From the NCBI GenBank assembly GCA_963691705.1, contig OY829539.1, positions 5,024,501 to 5,088,500 of the forward strand: a stretch of DNA of 64,000 nt, written 5' to 3'. Shown here one piece after another: positions 1-11,439 of this stretch; the stretch's first letter is position 1, and every line of letters begins with the position of its first letter. The notes under the pieces are model-generated. The model worked only from the letters and a program-made list of their open reading frames with translations. It was not told where the DNA came from and did not search any database. Source of the stretch: Viola odorata. Its lineage: Eukaryota; Streptophyta; Magnoliopsida; Malpighiales; Violaceae. Made by a program: the position numbers and the translations under genes.

Positions 1-288
1 GAACACCCGAAGAAACTATAGAGAATGACACCTCACTTATTAATAAATTAATAAAAAATCTAAAAAATGTATTTTATCATCGATCGTGCCGCTAATGCTA
101 TCAGATTCTTGACTCCAACATCATCTCCACTATCACATCCATCTTCTCTAACCTCAAGTATGAAGATGATTCGATACATAATAAATTTGTGGGAAACTCA
201 AAACATTAGTTTATAAATCCGACATTATAATATATAACAAACTAAAATAATAAAATAAGCAAAATAAAAAGAGAAAGAGGGTCCCCGC
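1..288. other. Unassigned AT-rich flank of the chromovirus
   Basis: This is the DNA to the left of the chromovirus 3' LTR. I see no convincing open frame, repeat or known motif in it. It ends near 288 where sequence shared with the right-hand LTR begins. Confidence 0.5.
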
Positions 289-731
289 CTATCACGGACT
301 AATCCTTTAGACGCCAAAGGGATTACGTTCGTGCGGCGTTCACGCACTCTCACTACGGAACCAACCTTTCACACGCACCTTAGACCTGCATCACCAGGGA
401 GCATAAGGTTAGAAACACAGTAAGGCCATTATAGTTTATCCTAGACACAACATCGAGCAAGCACATAGACAATAAAGCATAACAATCACGAAAGACATCA
501 CTTCATTGAATAAGCAAGACATTACAGACAAGGGCCAAAAATGTTTCAGACAAGGGGGCCGCTCGCACAAGGCCGACTTAAACACCCTTCCAATGAATAA
601 CCGAGCCCATGGCACAACAGGGACTGATTACTCACTCCCCCAACCCGATTACATGGATTACAACATAAGCTCTCGTTAAGGTTAAGCGGTCATGGACGTG
701 AACATACCCTGGACGAGCTTAGACCTTAACA
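289..731 (-). repeat. Chromovirus 3' LTR
   Basis: This is a direct copy of 37573-38015. In element orientation it starts TGTTAAGG at 731, directly after the purine tract. The start of the similarity at 289 is good to a few bases only, because no clean terminal CA is visible. Confidence 0.85.
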
Positions 732-740
732 CTCTCTCCC
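732..740 (-). promoter_or_regulatory. Polypurine tract of chromovirus
   Basis: On the minus strand the bases GGGAGAGAG directly precede the TG that opens the 3' LTR. This is the expected position of the plus-strand priming tract. The stop codon of the chromodomain frame lies three bases further inside. Confidence 0.8.
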
Positions 741-742
741 AC

Positions 743-3310
743 TCAGTTCGTCGACATACTCGTCGACTTATCTTCGAGGAATTCCTTAATCAGATCTTGT
801 GCATCTGCCAAGTCGTCTGCGTTTTCCCAATTGATCTCTTCATCGCCCAAGTCTTTCCACTTGACGAGGAATTGTCGATGTTGGATCTGTCTCTTCACAT
901 TTTGATTTTGCCTCCTGATTTTCGTGGTGCGTTCGGCAAGAATAGCTTCAGCTACCTTTACTGGTTGAGGCTACACCTTAAAATGAACTTCAGCTCTGAC
1001 TGGCTGATTTCTACTTGCATCTTCCTCATCTGCATGAAATGGTTTCAAGTGACTAACATGAAACACCGGGTGGCACTTCATCCAATCTGGTGGATCAACA
1101 CGATATGATGCTCTGCCAATTTTCTCAACATTCATCACGGGTCCCTCATATCGTCGTAGAAGGAGGTGATTCTGTCGTTGGAGCGCTCGAATCTGCTCTG
1201 GCATAAGTCTCACCATCACTTTGTCGCCAACTTGAAATTCAAGGGCCCTCCTCCCTTTGTCCGCCCATTGTTTCATTCGACAAGAAGCTCTCTCCAACAA
1301 GGCTTTGGCTATTTCAGCATTCTGCTTCCATTCCTTAGCAAAGTTAAAGGCACTAGGACTCTTCCCCCTATATTCATTCACTGTGTGCGGAAACAACGGT
1401 TGTTGACTTGTAACTAGTTCAAAAGGGCTCTTGTTAGTTGCCGAACTTTTCAAGGAATTAAAGCAGAATTGTGCAACATCGAGGAGTTCAATCCAATTCT
1501 TCTAATTAGCATGAATAAAATGCCTAAGATACTCTTCTAAAATAGCATTCATTCTCTCAGTTTGCCCATCGATCTGAGGATGGAATCCTGAAGACATATT
1601 CAGTCTAGAGCCAAGTAAACTGAATAGCTCCTTCCAAAAAGTACCGGTAAATTGAGGGTCTCTGTCACTAATAATGCTTTCCGGGATGCCCCAATACTTC
1701 ACAACATTTTTAAAGAACAATCGCGTCGTTTCTTCCGCAGTGCAACTTTTGGATACCGGAGCAAATGTCTCATACTTCGAGAATCGATGTACTACCACAA
1801 AGACTCCACAAAAATTCCCCACCTTTGGAAGGCAAGTAATGAAGTCCATAGATACACTCTCCCACGACTTGTTGGGAACCGGCAATGGGTCAAGTAGACC
1901 TGCAGACGTTTGTCTATCTACTTTATCCTGTTGACAAATCAAGCAAGTCTTCGTGAACATACAAACATCATCTCTCATTGCTGGCCAAAAGTATGCCTGC
2001 CTAATAAGCACCAAGGTTCTACGCCAACCACAGTGTCCTGCCCATAAGGTATCGTGACATTCACGAAGTAACTTTTCCTTAAGTCCCCTCATTTTGGCAC
2101 ATAGACTAACTGTCCCTTAGTCATTAACAAGTCATCCTCCACCCAAAACCTTCGAGTCTTACCTTCTTTCACGAGAGTCAAAAGAGCTTGCGTGATGGAA
2201 TCAAACTTCATCTGTTCTCTAATTTCCCCTCTCAGCGAGGTGTTGGTTTTGCTTACACTAGCCTGAGCCAACATACTCATTGAAGCTAAGTAGCTTCTTC
2301 AGCTTAACGCATCCGCAACTTGGTTGCACTTTTCGGCTTTGTGTTCAAAGTTCACATCAAGCTCTGCTAAAATCTCCTGCCATCTAGCCTGCTTAGCAGT
2401 TAACTTCGGTTGGGTGAGGAAATGACTGGTCGCCATATTATCTGTCTTCACCATGAATTTAGAACCCAATAAGTAATGACGCCATTTGGTGACACGGTAA
2501 ATAATAGCTAGGAGCTCCTTTTCCTACACCGTGTACTTCCTTTCCGTATCATTTAGCTTCCTACTCTCAAAAGTTATGGGATGATGGTTTTGGAGGAGCA
2601 CTCCACCTAGCGTAAAGTCGGGCGCGTCAGTTTGAACTTCGTAAGGCTGTGTCGGGTCTGGCAGTGCCAACACAGGATCTTCCATCATAGCTCGTTTGAT
2701 ATTTCTGAATGCCTCTTCACACTCCATAGACCACAACCAAGTCACACCTTTTTCACCAGGTTCGTGAGAGGGCTAATCCTTCTGGTATATCCCTCAATAA
2801 ATCGTCGATAATAGTTAGCTAAACCCAAGAATGAACGCAGTTCTATCAACCCACTCGGAGGTTGCCATTCTTGAATCGCTTGTACTTTGTTCATATCCAT
2901 GCGAATCTTACCACGTTCAACAACATGGCCCAAGAAGTTAATCTTGGTTTGGGCAAAGGCACATTTCTCCTTTTTTACGAAAAGTTGATTCGCTTTGAGT
3001 TTGCGAAGACAAGTCTCAGGTGTTCCAAATGCTCCTCCAAAGTGGTCGAATAAATCACAATATCGTCGATATACACAACCACAAACTTATCAAGGTAATC
3101 TCGAAAAACCTGATTCATTAGAGTGCAGAAGGTGGCAGGGGCGCTGGTCAACCCAAAGGGCATGACTAGAAATTTAAAGGAGCCATATCTCGTAACACAA
3201 GTTGTCTTAGCTTCATCTCCTTCAGCTATTCTCACTTGATAATACCCCGATCTCAAGTCTAGCTTCGTGAAGAACTTCGCACCATTTAGTTGATCGAATA
3301 AATCGGCTAT
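743..3310 (-). pseudogene. Chromovirus pol, 3' part: RT core, RNase H, integrase, chromodomain
   Basis: Read from 3310 to 743 on the minus strand. First is the reverse transcriptase palm ([23 protein letters not shown], catalytic YIDD near 3080). The RNase H region (TDAPDFTLGG, near 2620) follows, then integrase with a zinc-binding H/C region, MDFI, SDRDPQF and the terminal E of the DDE triad (2090-1500), and the integrase C-terminus with a GPY-like RRYEGP motif. Last is a chromodomain (FLVKWKDLGDEEINWE, about 860-790). Breaks seen: one-base shifts near 3010 and 2745, and in-frame stops near 2526 (after KYTV), 1500 (after HAN) and 970 (after VHFKV). The 5' half of pol lies on the far side of the nested insert, at 35273-36227. 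The family is certain; the exact chromovirus clade is not. Confidence 0.92.
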
Positions 3311-3315
3311 CAGAG
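3311..3315. other. Target-site duplication CAGAG of element X, left copy
   Basis: CAGAG at 3311-3315 is repeated at 35268-35272. Joining the two flanks restores continuity of the chromovirus reverse transcriptase, which proves that 3316-35267 is a single insertion event plus later nesting. Confidence 0.93.
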
Positions 3316-3455
3316 TGTCGCACCCCCTTTTTGGAATTTCCTAATGCGACGCGGGTTTGGGACTGGATATAAGACGAAATTGGACTCATCTCACATAATG
3401 CATATGAAGTCGCCACCCTAATTTATTTCTAGGTTTAGGGAACCTAATGTCATGG
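3316..3455 (-). repeat. Outer 140 bp of the X 3' LTR
   Basis: This fragment aligns with the first 140 bp of the Y LTR that follows it, which makes a visible doublet of TGTCGCACCCCCTTTTTGG starts at 3316 and 3456. It ends in CATGG, the target duplication of Y. The rest of the same LTR resumes after the second CATGG at 25417-25421. Confidence 0.9.
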
Positions 3456-5729
3456 TGTCGCACCCCCTTTTTGGATTTCATGCTAATGCGATGCGGGTTT
3501 GGGACTGGATGTGAGACGAAATCGGACTCATCTCACATAACGCATATGAAGTCGCCACCCTATTTTGTTTCTAGGTTTAGGGAACCTATTGTCATGCATA
3601 AAAAATAAAAAGCTAAGGCAAAATGGGTCTGAACCCGAGAACAGCGGTTCGGGGTTGTATTATGGACTCGGGAAGGTGTTAGGCACCCGAGTCACATCCT
3701 AAAAAGGTTACCGGATAAAAGAGGTGTTTAAAAATTGTGTTTGAAAAATAAAAAGTCCTAATTTATGTGATCATGCTCAATAGATCAATAAGATTATAAT
3801 CAAATTTTAAATATTCATGCATACGAGCATATGCGGGAGAAAATGTGAAATAAATAAAAGGGTGAGAAATGTTTACTTGTGAAGGGTATGGACGGTTTTT
3901 ACACTTTTGGATCGAGAATATGAGGCATACTTGTGAAGGGCATCGATTGATTTGCCCTACAAAGTTGAGATTATTAGTTTGAGAAAATGATAATAGATAA
4001 ACATTTATTACGAGTGGAATAAGTAATTTTAGTGATTAAATGCGAGTGAAATAATTATTTAAGCATTCGAAAGCATGTAAATAATTAATTAAAAAGTACG
4101 AACATACAAATAATCGGAATCAAAATTATTCTACGCAAATGATATGATTATTTTTGACGATTAAGCGCACGCAGAATAATTTAAACGTGCAAAAGCATAT
4201 GAAAATAATAATTAATCATGCAAGCATAGGAAAATAATAATTAAACAGGCAAGCATACGAAAAATAAATAAACAGTACAGGCATACGGAAATTAAATAAA
4301 CAGTACAAGCATACGAAAATTAAATAAGCAGTACAGGCATATGAAAATTAAATAAACAGTACAAACAGATGGAAAAGGCGCGAAAAAAAAAATGCGATGG
4401 ACTGAAAATTTGGACTAGGCCCACTGGGCCTAGAAATTGGGCCCACTAGACCAGCGTAACCCCCTTTTATTTTCCATTTGGGCTTGGCTTGTGCCAAGCC
4501 CATGATCAATTAAATGACCAACCCAACACTGTTCATCATCTCCCTCCATTCGTCCGCGTCTCCTTCTCTCTTGAGCAACAGACACGCAGCAGGGCACGAC
4601 GCAAGGCAGCAGCGAGGCAGCGGCGTGGCAGTAGCATCATCCTCTCCTTCGGCGGACCAACGACGTCGAAGACTGGACCAATGGCAGTGTGGCGAAGCGC
4701 GGCGACAGACCCGCAACGCACGTCGTCTTCCTCCAACGCCGGTGAGGCAGCGCGGTAGCTCGGCGGCAGCAGCAGCACCGCGGTGGAACGAGGCAGCAAC
4801 TTAGCAGCGGCTCGCCAGTGGCGACACGGCAACAGCTTTCTCCTCTTCCTCTCGACACCAAACAACAAGCAAAAGCAAGGAAGAAAACAGAAAAAGAATC
4901 ACGCAGAATAAATTAAATGAATTAGAAGATCGAACGGGACGAGAAATTGCTTGCCTTGCTTCCGCCGAGAAAGTGCAGAAATGTGTGTTGTGTCAATTGT
5001 GTGTGTCAACTTGCCTGCTATTTGTAGACAGGGAAACGGCAAGCAAAGCTACAGGGTCGAAAGCAAAGGGAGCAGAAAAATGCAAAATGGAGTGAGGTGG
5101 CATGAAAATGCATTTGCAAAATGTTGTGAGAGGTGGTTCATGCATGCATCCTCATGCTTAAATTGGGAGCCATTGGATGTGAAGAAAAGGAAGATCAACG
5201 CTTGATCAAGGGTTAAGATGAGTTGACCTTTGGGAAATGTTTAGTATTTATTTAATCGGTTCGAGCTATCAACAATTTTGAAATGAATAAAATCCCGAAC
5301 CAAAAATTCTAAAACATGCGATAAATTGCAACAAAATAAATAGTAATCAGTAAATAAAGAAAAAGTTTGATTTAAGGTCCGAATTTACTCGCTCGGAATC
5401 CTTAAAAGTTCAAACGAAAAATAAATGCTATAGCAAAGTAAATTGGATAAAAATAAATGAGATGACGCAAACGAAAATAATAGTAGATAATTATCAATTA
5501 AATAAAGAGTGCGTTCGATCCATGGTCCGAGAAAATTTATTCAGGACCGATAGAAGTTCGAACGAAAAGACAATAAAAATACGAAAAAACTAAAATCACA
5601 CGAAATGGTACGAAATATTAAAATAATATAGCCTAAGATCGAAAATCGATAGAATTTCGGTTTAAATGGGCTAATAATGCTATAAACAAAAAAGTGCGAA
5701 AAAAACGCGTCAAAAATCGGGTAGCAACA
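3456..5729 (-). repeat. Y 3' LTR (2274 bp)
   Basis: It begins TGTCGCACCCCC and ends GGGTAGCAACA on the plus strand, and is homologous along its length to 22455-25416. It carries the conserved R-U5-like block with GGGTCTGAACCCGAGAACAG near 3625-3645 and the TCGGGAAGGTGTTAGGCACC block near 3668-3687. Short repeats with AAATTAAATAAACAGTACA lie at about 4260-4365, and a GC-rich stretch at 4555-4860. That GC-rich stretch opens frames on both strands that I read as LTR sequence, not genes. Confidence 0.88.
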
Positions 5730-5830
5730 GTTGCCCCCTCTTTACTGTCTTATCAAAAATTCGGTGTAACCGAGATTTTTTGATGAGCAGTAAAGATGGT
5801 TGCTCCCGAACCAGCAATGGTTTTGAAAAT
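5730..5830 (-). promoter_or_regulatory. Y polypurine tract and adjacent hairpin
   Basis: On the minus strand TAAAGAGGGGGCAAC directly precedes the LTR start TGTTGCTACCC. Next to it an inverted repeat pairs CTTATCAAAAAT with ATTTTTTGATGAG around a smaller stem CGGT-GTA-ACCG. The same arrangement is present in X (27566-27640) and Z (20945-21024), so this is a fixed part of the element and not chance. Confidence 0.75.
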
Positions 5831-5834
5831 AATG

Positions 5835-6010
5835 TAGATACAGTTTCCCCTGATAATGGGATGAAAAGTGGATGCAGAAATATAAATGACATGTCCCTGA
5901 TACTGGGATGAAAAGTAAATTGGCAGAAATGTAAATGACAAACTTCTCTGATAATGAGGAAAAATGTAAATGACTTCTTCCCTGATAATGGGGTAAAATG
6001 CAAATGATGA
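5835..6010. repeat. Hairpin module with TGATAAT loop, Y copy
   Basis: About four spaced units read CCC-TGATAAT-GGG, CCC-TGATACT-GGG or CTC-TGATAAT-GAG and are separated by TGCAGAAATGTAAATGAC-type spacers. The loop is kept while both arms change together. Confidence 0.7.
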
Positions 6011-6014
6011 AATG

Positions 6015-6240
6015 TAAATCAGGTAGGGCGAGGGTAGCACTCGCAGTCTATACCTCTATGTGGAAAAGTGAATCAGGTAGGGCGAGGGTAGCACTCGCAG
6101 TCCGTACCTTGTGCAGAAAAGTAAATCAGGTAGAGCGAGGGTAGCACTCGCAGTCCGTACCTTGTGCAGAAAAGTAAAGTGCGAAAAATGTAAACTCAGC
6201 CCCGTCGAGGGTCGTACTCGTAGGCCGTCGCTGATTGATG
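6015..6240. repeat. 53-bp hairpin module (GCGAG-GGTAGCA-CTCGC), Y copies
   Basis: There are three close tandem units and one diverged unit. Each has the core GCGAG, loop GGTAGCA, then CTCGC, followed by the AGTCCGTACC segment and a GTGCAGAAAAGTAAATC spacer. It is the inverted counterpart of the larger array in Z at 20165-20650. Confidence 0.82.
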
Positions 6241-6328
6241 CAGAAAAATAAATGCAGAATGATAAAAGAATGTGAATGCAAGCAGAAAGTAATTTGCGAA
6301 AAGTAAAGTAAAGTGCGGAAAATAAAGT

Positions 6329-6960
6329 GCGTGGGGACAAGACACATGTTGTGGGGACGAACCGCTTACAACATTTAGAAGATGCATGTTGTGGGGACGA
6401 ACCGCTTACAACATGGTTGACATGACATCACGTGGGGATGAACCGCTTACGTGACTTAAAAAGACGCATGTTGTGGGGACGAACCGCTTAAAACATTCAA
6501 ACGACACATGTTGTGGGGTCGAACCGCTTACAACATGGTTGACATGACATCACGTGGGGACGAACCGCTTACAACATTCAAACGACACATGTTGTGGGGA
6601 CGAACCGCTTACAACATGGTTGACATGACATCACGTGGGGACGAACCGCTTACGTGACTTAAAAAGACGCATGTTGTGGGGACGAACCGCTTACAACATG
6701 GTTGACATGACATCACGTGGGGACGAACCGCTTACGTGACTTAAACAGACGCATGTTGTGGGGACGAACCGCTTACAACATGGTTGACATGACATCACGT
6801 GGGGACGAACCACTTACGTGACTTAAACAGACGCATGTTGTGGGGACGAACCGCTTACAACATTCAAACGACACATGTTGTGGGGACAAACCGCTTACAG
6901 CATGTTAAACAGACATCACGTGGGGACGAACCGCTTACGCGACCTAAAAAGATGCATGTA
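6329..6960. repeat. Hairpin tandem array with swapped stems (TTGT/ACAA and CACGT/ACGTG)
   Basis: There are about fifteen units. All share the loop GGGGACGAACCGCTT. In nine the arms are CATGTTGT and ACAACATG, counting a few units with one arm base changed. In five the arms are TCACGT and ACGTGA or nearly so. In one (about 6548-6577) a TCACGT arm is followed by an ACAACA arm. The two types alternate through much of the array and make a composite unit of roughly 83 bp. Three related units lie in X at about 29805-29930. Confidence 0.9.
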
Positions 6961-7029
6961 TAAAGTCACTCTAAGAGGAGATGAAATGCTGGAAAGTAAA
7001 TTGTAGGAAAGTAAATAAAGTAGATGTGA

Positions 7030-7200
7030 ACTTCACTTGGGCATTGTTGTCCCTTGAGACATTGGTGTGGAAATTGAAATGACGCTACTGCCCGTCGGAG
7101 GTTGATGCTGAAAATGAAGACTCCACTCGGACGCTGCCGCCCACTGAGAGGTTGGTGCGAGATCCTTCCAGACGCTGCTACCCGTCAGATGTCGGCTTAA
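7030..7200. repeat. Diverged repeats with GGACGCTGCTGCC core, Y copy
   Basis: Roughly four units of about 50 bp contain CTC-GGACGCTGCCGCCCACT-GAG and relatives, joined by GGTTGGTGC(T)GA spacers. Related units are at 29225-29345, 29630-29720 and 32770-33310 in X. Confidence 0.65.
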
Positions 7201-7224
7201 ATGTTGGATATATTGATTGGATGG

Positions 7225-7690
7225 TGGGGGAAATTGATCGCCGCACAAAAGTTTGAAAGGTGGGGTTTTGAACAGCCACACAAAAGTTTGAAAGGTGGGG
7301 TTTTGAACCGCCACACAAAAGTTTGAAAGGTGGAGTTTTGAACCGCCACACAAAATTTGAACCGCCACACAAAATTTTGAAAGATGGGGGTTTGAACCGC
7401 CACACGGAATTTGAAAGGTGGGGTTTTGAACCAACACACGAAATTCGGAAAGTGGGGTTTTGAACTGCCTCACAAAATTTATTGAAAGGTGGGGTTTTGA
7501 ACCATGACACAAAGTTTAACAGGTGGGGTTTTGAACCACCACACAAAATTTATTGAAAGGTGAGGTTTTGAACCACCACACAAAGTTTGATAGGTGGGGT
7601 TTGAACCACCACAAAAAATTTATTGAAAGGTGGGGTTTTGAATCACCACACAAAGTTTGACAGGTGGGGTTTTGAACCACCACACAAAAT
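7225..7690. repeat. 33-36 bp hairpin tandem array, Y copies
   Basis: About thirteen tandem units of GTGGGGTTTTGAACC-x-CCACACAAA. This is the reverse complement of the much larger array in Z at 18425-19915. Each unit folds as GTGG, one bulged base, GGTT, loop CAA, AACCCCAC. Confidence 0.88.
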
Positions 7691-7860
7691 TTATTGAGGA
7701 GTGGTAACATATTCCATTCGGATGGAAAAGATGGGCAGCCGCATGAAGTTGATTGAGGAGTGGTAACGTACTCCATTCGGATGTCGATGATGGTGGGGAA
7801 GATGGACAGTCGCACGAAGTTGATTGAGGAGTGGTAACGTACTCCATTAGACGTTGATTG
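7690..7860. repeat. 75-bp module (GGAGT-GGTAACGT-ACTCC), Y copies
   Basis: Three partial units contain GGAGTGGTAACGTACTCCAT, in which GGAGT can pair with ACTCC. The module ends close to the insertion point of Z at 7908. The bases CTAGT at 7903-7907 should be the target duplication of Z, but the partner copy has been deleted. Confidence 0.75.
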
Positions 7861-8652
7861 GATGGATTTGTTGGCGGAGATTCGCGGCAATGTGAGATTT
7901 CACTAGTTGTTGCTACCCGATTTTTGATTTTAAAATTTTCATTTGTCGCCTTTTTGTCATTAATTTTCTAAAATCGTACTTCTATTTATTTACGTCAGTC
8001 TGATGTTTATTTTTACGCTTAATGTCATTTAAATTTTATTCCATACTTTTTTCGCATTTTTATCACTTTTTTCGTTCGAACCCGTATCAGCCCCGAGTAA
8101 AATTCTCGAAATCGATGGTCGAACAATTCCGCTCATTAGCTACTTATCTGTTATTATTTTTCTAACTCGTGCTATCTCTTTCCGTTTCGTTCAATTTTTA
8201 TTTTAGTATTTTATTACGCTCGAACTTTTATTGCTTATAAGTAAATATTTTTTATCAAACTATATAGCGAACTTTTCACCATTTACTGTGTACTAATAAT
8301 TTTATTTTATTTTACTCTACATTTTAGTGACTTCGGTCCGAGTTTATATTTACTTTCAGGCAAAATTGTTCGTACCACCTGTTCAAACCAGGATAAATCA
8401 AAAGGAAGATCAAGATTTGATCTTAACCGTTAATCTGGTTGACTTACAAGTCAACCAAGATCAAACGGTTCTCTAATTAATAGGTTTCCCCTATTTCTCA
8501 CCACCTTTCTGCGCAGGAGCTAGAGAGATCAGTTCATCCCTCCTTTCCTCCCTTGATCCTCACGGCTTCCTCGAGCGGCACCACAACGTGACCAGCAGCC
8601 TCGAGCCTCACCACGGCCCACGTCATCATCTCTCCAACGCCTCAACTCCGGC

Positions 8653-8660
8653 TATAAATA
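8653..8660 (+). promoter_or_regulatory. TATA box of Z 5' LTR
   Basis: TATAAATA lies in the context CTCCGGCTATAAATAGCC. X has the same element in its LTRs on the minus strand (26779-26786 and 34491-34498). The deletion that ends the Z 3' LTR at 21790 cuts inside this same box. Confidence 0.7.
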
Positions 8661-9739
8661 GCCAAGCCCAAACCCAAAAATTGGGGGGGGGGGGATGGAA
8701 GCACCAATTCACACACGGCGTTAATTCGATCAAGCAACCCAACAAATTCAATTCCATCCTCTGTTAAAAAAGAAGAGAGAAATCAAAACACCCAAGCCTC
8801 GCCACGGCCGCAATCCAGCAGTGCCACCACCACGCCGCAATCAGCCCCAATCCGCGCCGCTGCCGCAATCGGCCGAGCCTCAGCCGCATCCTGCTCCTCA
8901 GCTGCCCCGCTGCCAACACCAAGCCGCATCCCACGCTGCCAACACCAAGCCACACTGCCGGCGACATCAACACCAAGCCAGACCGCCACTGTCCCACTGC
9001 CAAACTCACCGGACCAATCCACGGCCAAAACCACCACCCATCAAATCCAAACAAACCACCATCAAATCCCAACCAAATCAACCACAAAAAAAAATCAATT
9101 CATCACTGCCCAATCGCTACCCTCACGAATAGGGTTAATCAATATATCCAATTAATTCCTCTGCCTCAAGCCAAAAAAAACTCAACCAAATAACCAAAAC
9201 CCAGAACCCAAAACTAGCCACACCGAACCTCCGGCCTCCAGCGCCGTCCGACCCCCCGGACACCATCTCGATCTCCGCCACAACCACCAATTTCCCCGCC
9301 GCAGCCGCCAGCGCTTCCGCCACAGCCGCTTCCAATCGCCATCGCCACTACCCCTCCGTTGTTGTGTGCGTGTTGCTCCAAGAGAGAAATAGAAAAACAG
9401 AAGAAAGAAAATGGGAGAAACAAGAAGAAAAAGAAAGAGATAAGAAAGAAAGGGAGAGGAGAGTGAGTCTGGTCTGCGGCCAAATGGAAAAGAAAAAGAA
9501 AAAGAGGGAAAAGAGAAGAAAAGGAAAAGAAAAAAGGAAGGTCTGGGTTTTGGTTGATGGGCCGCCTCACTTGGCCCAAGCTGAGGAGAGGAGAAGGGCT
9601 GCGCAGCCCACGCGGAAAAAAGAAGGGACCAGCCCAACTGGGCTGGTCTGTTGGGCCTTTTGGCCCACACTGATGGGCCCCTCTTCGGCCCAGTGGGTCG
9701 ATCCCACTGTTAACTCGTCGCTTTTTCTTTATTTTTTTT

Positions 9740-10150
9740 TCGCGCACCTGTACCGTTTATTTATTTTTCGCCCGTGTACTGTTATTTATTTCTGCACTCG
9801 TATTGTTTATTTTTCCTATGCGTGTACTGTTTATGTATTTTCGCACTTGTACTGTTTAATTTCCGTATGCTTGTACTGTTTATTTATTTTTCACATGCTT
9901 GTACTATTTATTTAATTTCTGTATGCTTGTATGCTGGTACTGTTTATTTATTTTTCGTACTTGTACTATTTACTTTCTGCACTTGTATTGTTTATTTAAT
10001 TTTCGTACGCTTGCATGTTTAATTTTCGCATACTTGTACTGTTTATTTAATTCTCGTACGCTTGCGTGTTTAATTTTCGTATACTGGTACTGTTTATTTA
10101 ATTTTTGTACGCTGGCATGTTCAATTTTTGTATGCTTGTATGCTTAATTA
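9740..10150 (+). repeat. LTR minisatellite, about 30 bp unit
   Basis: Roughly a dozen degenerate units of the form GTACTGTTTATTTAATTTTCG followed by TATGCTT or GCACTT. Shorter versions occur in reverse orientation in the Y LTRs (about 4255-4365 and 23260-23420) and the X LTR (about 25840-25975), so copy number varies between LTRs. Confidence 0.8.
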
Positions 10151-10939
10151 TTATTCTCGTATGCCTGTATATTTAATTATTACCTTCATATGCATTTGCA
10201 CGTTTAATTATTCTGCTTACGCATAATCGTCAAAAATAATTAAATAAATACAGGCAAATGCATGCTTGCTTCCGAAAAATAATTTTGATTCCAATTATTC
10301 GTATGCTCATACTTTTTAATTGCATGCTTCCGAATGCTTAAATAATTATTCCACTCGCATTTAATTCCTAAATTATTTATGTCTCTCGCGATAAGTCATC
10401 TGTTTTTCGATTATCATTTTCCCAAACTAATAACAGCAACTTTGCAGGGCAAATCAATCGATGCCCTTCACAAATACGCCTCATAACTTCGTTTGAAAAG
10501 GGGTAAATCACCCGTACCCCTTTATCAAGTAAACGTTTCTTACCCTTTTATTTCACGTTTTTTTCATATATAATCGTATGCATAAATATTTAGAATTATT
10601 AAAATTTAATCTGTTGGGCATGATCACGTAATTTAGGAATTTGTTTTTTCAAAGCATATTTCAAACACCTCTCTCTCCGGTAACCTTTTAGGATGTGACT
10701 CGGGTGCCTAACACCTTCCCGAGTCCATAAATCGACCCCGAACCACTGTTCTCGGGTTCAGACCCATTTCGCCTTAGTTTTTATTTTTATGCATGATAAT
10801 AGGTTCCCTAAACCTAGAAACAAATTAGGGTGGCGACTTCATTGCATAATGCGAGACATCCTTTTACGCCGGACATCGTAATGTCCCAGATTCGTCGTAT
10901 ACTCGCGAATGTTTATTTCATTTTCGCGGGGTGCCACAG

Positions 10940-10959
10940 TTTGGTGACTTCACTGGGGA
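10940..10959 (+). promoter_or_regulatory. Primer binding site of Z
   Basis: TTTGGTGACTTCACTGGGGA starts two bases after the LTR end. Y has TTTGGCGACTTCACTTGGGA in the matching place. Ogre/Tat elements are known for a PBS of the TGGCGAC...TGGGGA form, attributed to tRNA-Arg. I infer the same primer here. Confidence 0.7.
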
Positions 10960-11439
10960 TGATAGGGTCGGAGCCAGATTTTTTTTGAGGTGTTTGTTTT
11001 TCAATAAATTGTCGAATTTGTTTCATACGATATTTTTTTTTTGTATATGATTAATTATGATAAATTGTTGTATTATCACATTATTTCTATACATGATTAT
11101 TAAATTGCTCACATGATTCAGTGTTACTCGCTTTGATAAACTGTCATTGCATATGCATATCCACGCATAATCCCTATTGTCGGGCATTTCCAAATAAGAT
11201 TAGGAGGTTAGTAGTGAAGTCCTGGGACACGTGTCCTAGTAAGCTTTCACGAACGCTAAACTCAGACTTGAACCCCTAAATGGGTGAGCGCCCCGATTCT
11301 TTGATGTTTCGGTAAGCAATCACATCCATTTACTGAGGGACCACTTTTATGGTATCGTCTGGGAGCCTTCTAGCCAGTTAGAAGTAGTAGATGTCACCCC
11401 AACATATGCATCATATTTAAATGCGTATGTTGCGATTGT

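Larger units (their letters stand above)
7908..10938 (+). repeat. Z 5' LTR (3031 bp)
   Basis: Starts TGTTGCTACCCGATTTTTG and ends GGGTGCCACA, directly before the PBS. A TATA box at 8653-8660 and the conserved block CGGGTGCCTAACACCTTCCC near 10699-10720 support LTR identity. GC-rich 8500-9700 gives overlapping frames on both strands with biased composition; I do not regard these as genes. Confidence 0.9.

Noticed and set aside
692..1108. 138-residue plus-strand frame at the left end
   Set aside because: It is the antisense shadow of the chromovirus chromodomain and integrase C-terminus.
4489..4868. Overlapping arginine/alanine-rich frames on both strands
   Set aside because: They sit in the GC-rich part of the Y LTR and recur in the sister LTR at 23564-23990 with indels that do not respect a reading frame.
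6329..6960. CRISPR-like appearance of the regular repeats
   Set aside because: There are no unique spacers; whole units are duplicated, the host is a plant, and the elements are LTR retrotransposons.
8764..9747. GC-rich frames inside the Z LTR (proline/histidine or tryptophan-rich)
   Set aside because: LTR sequence with simple composition and many overlapping frames on both strands; no domain.
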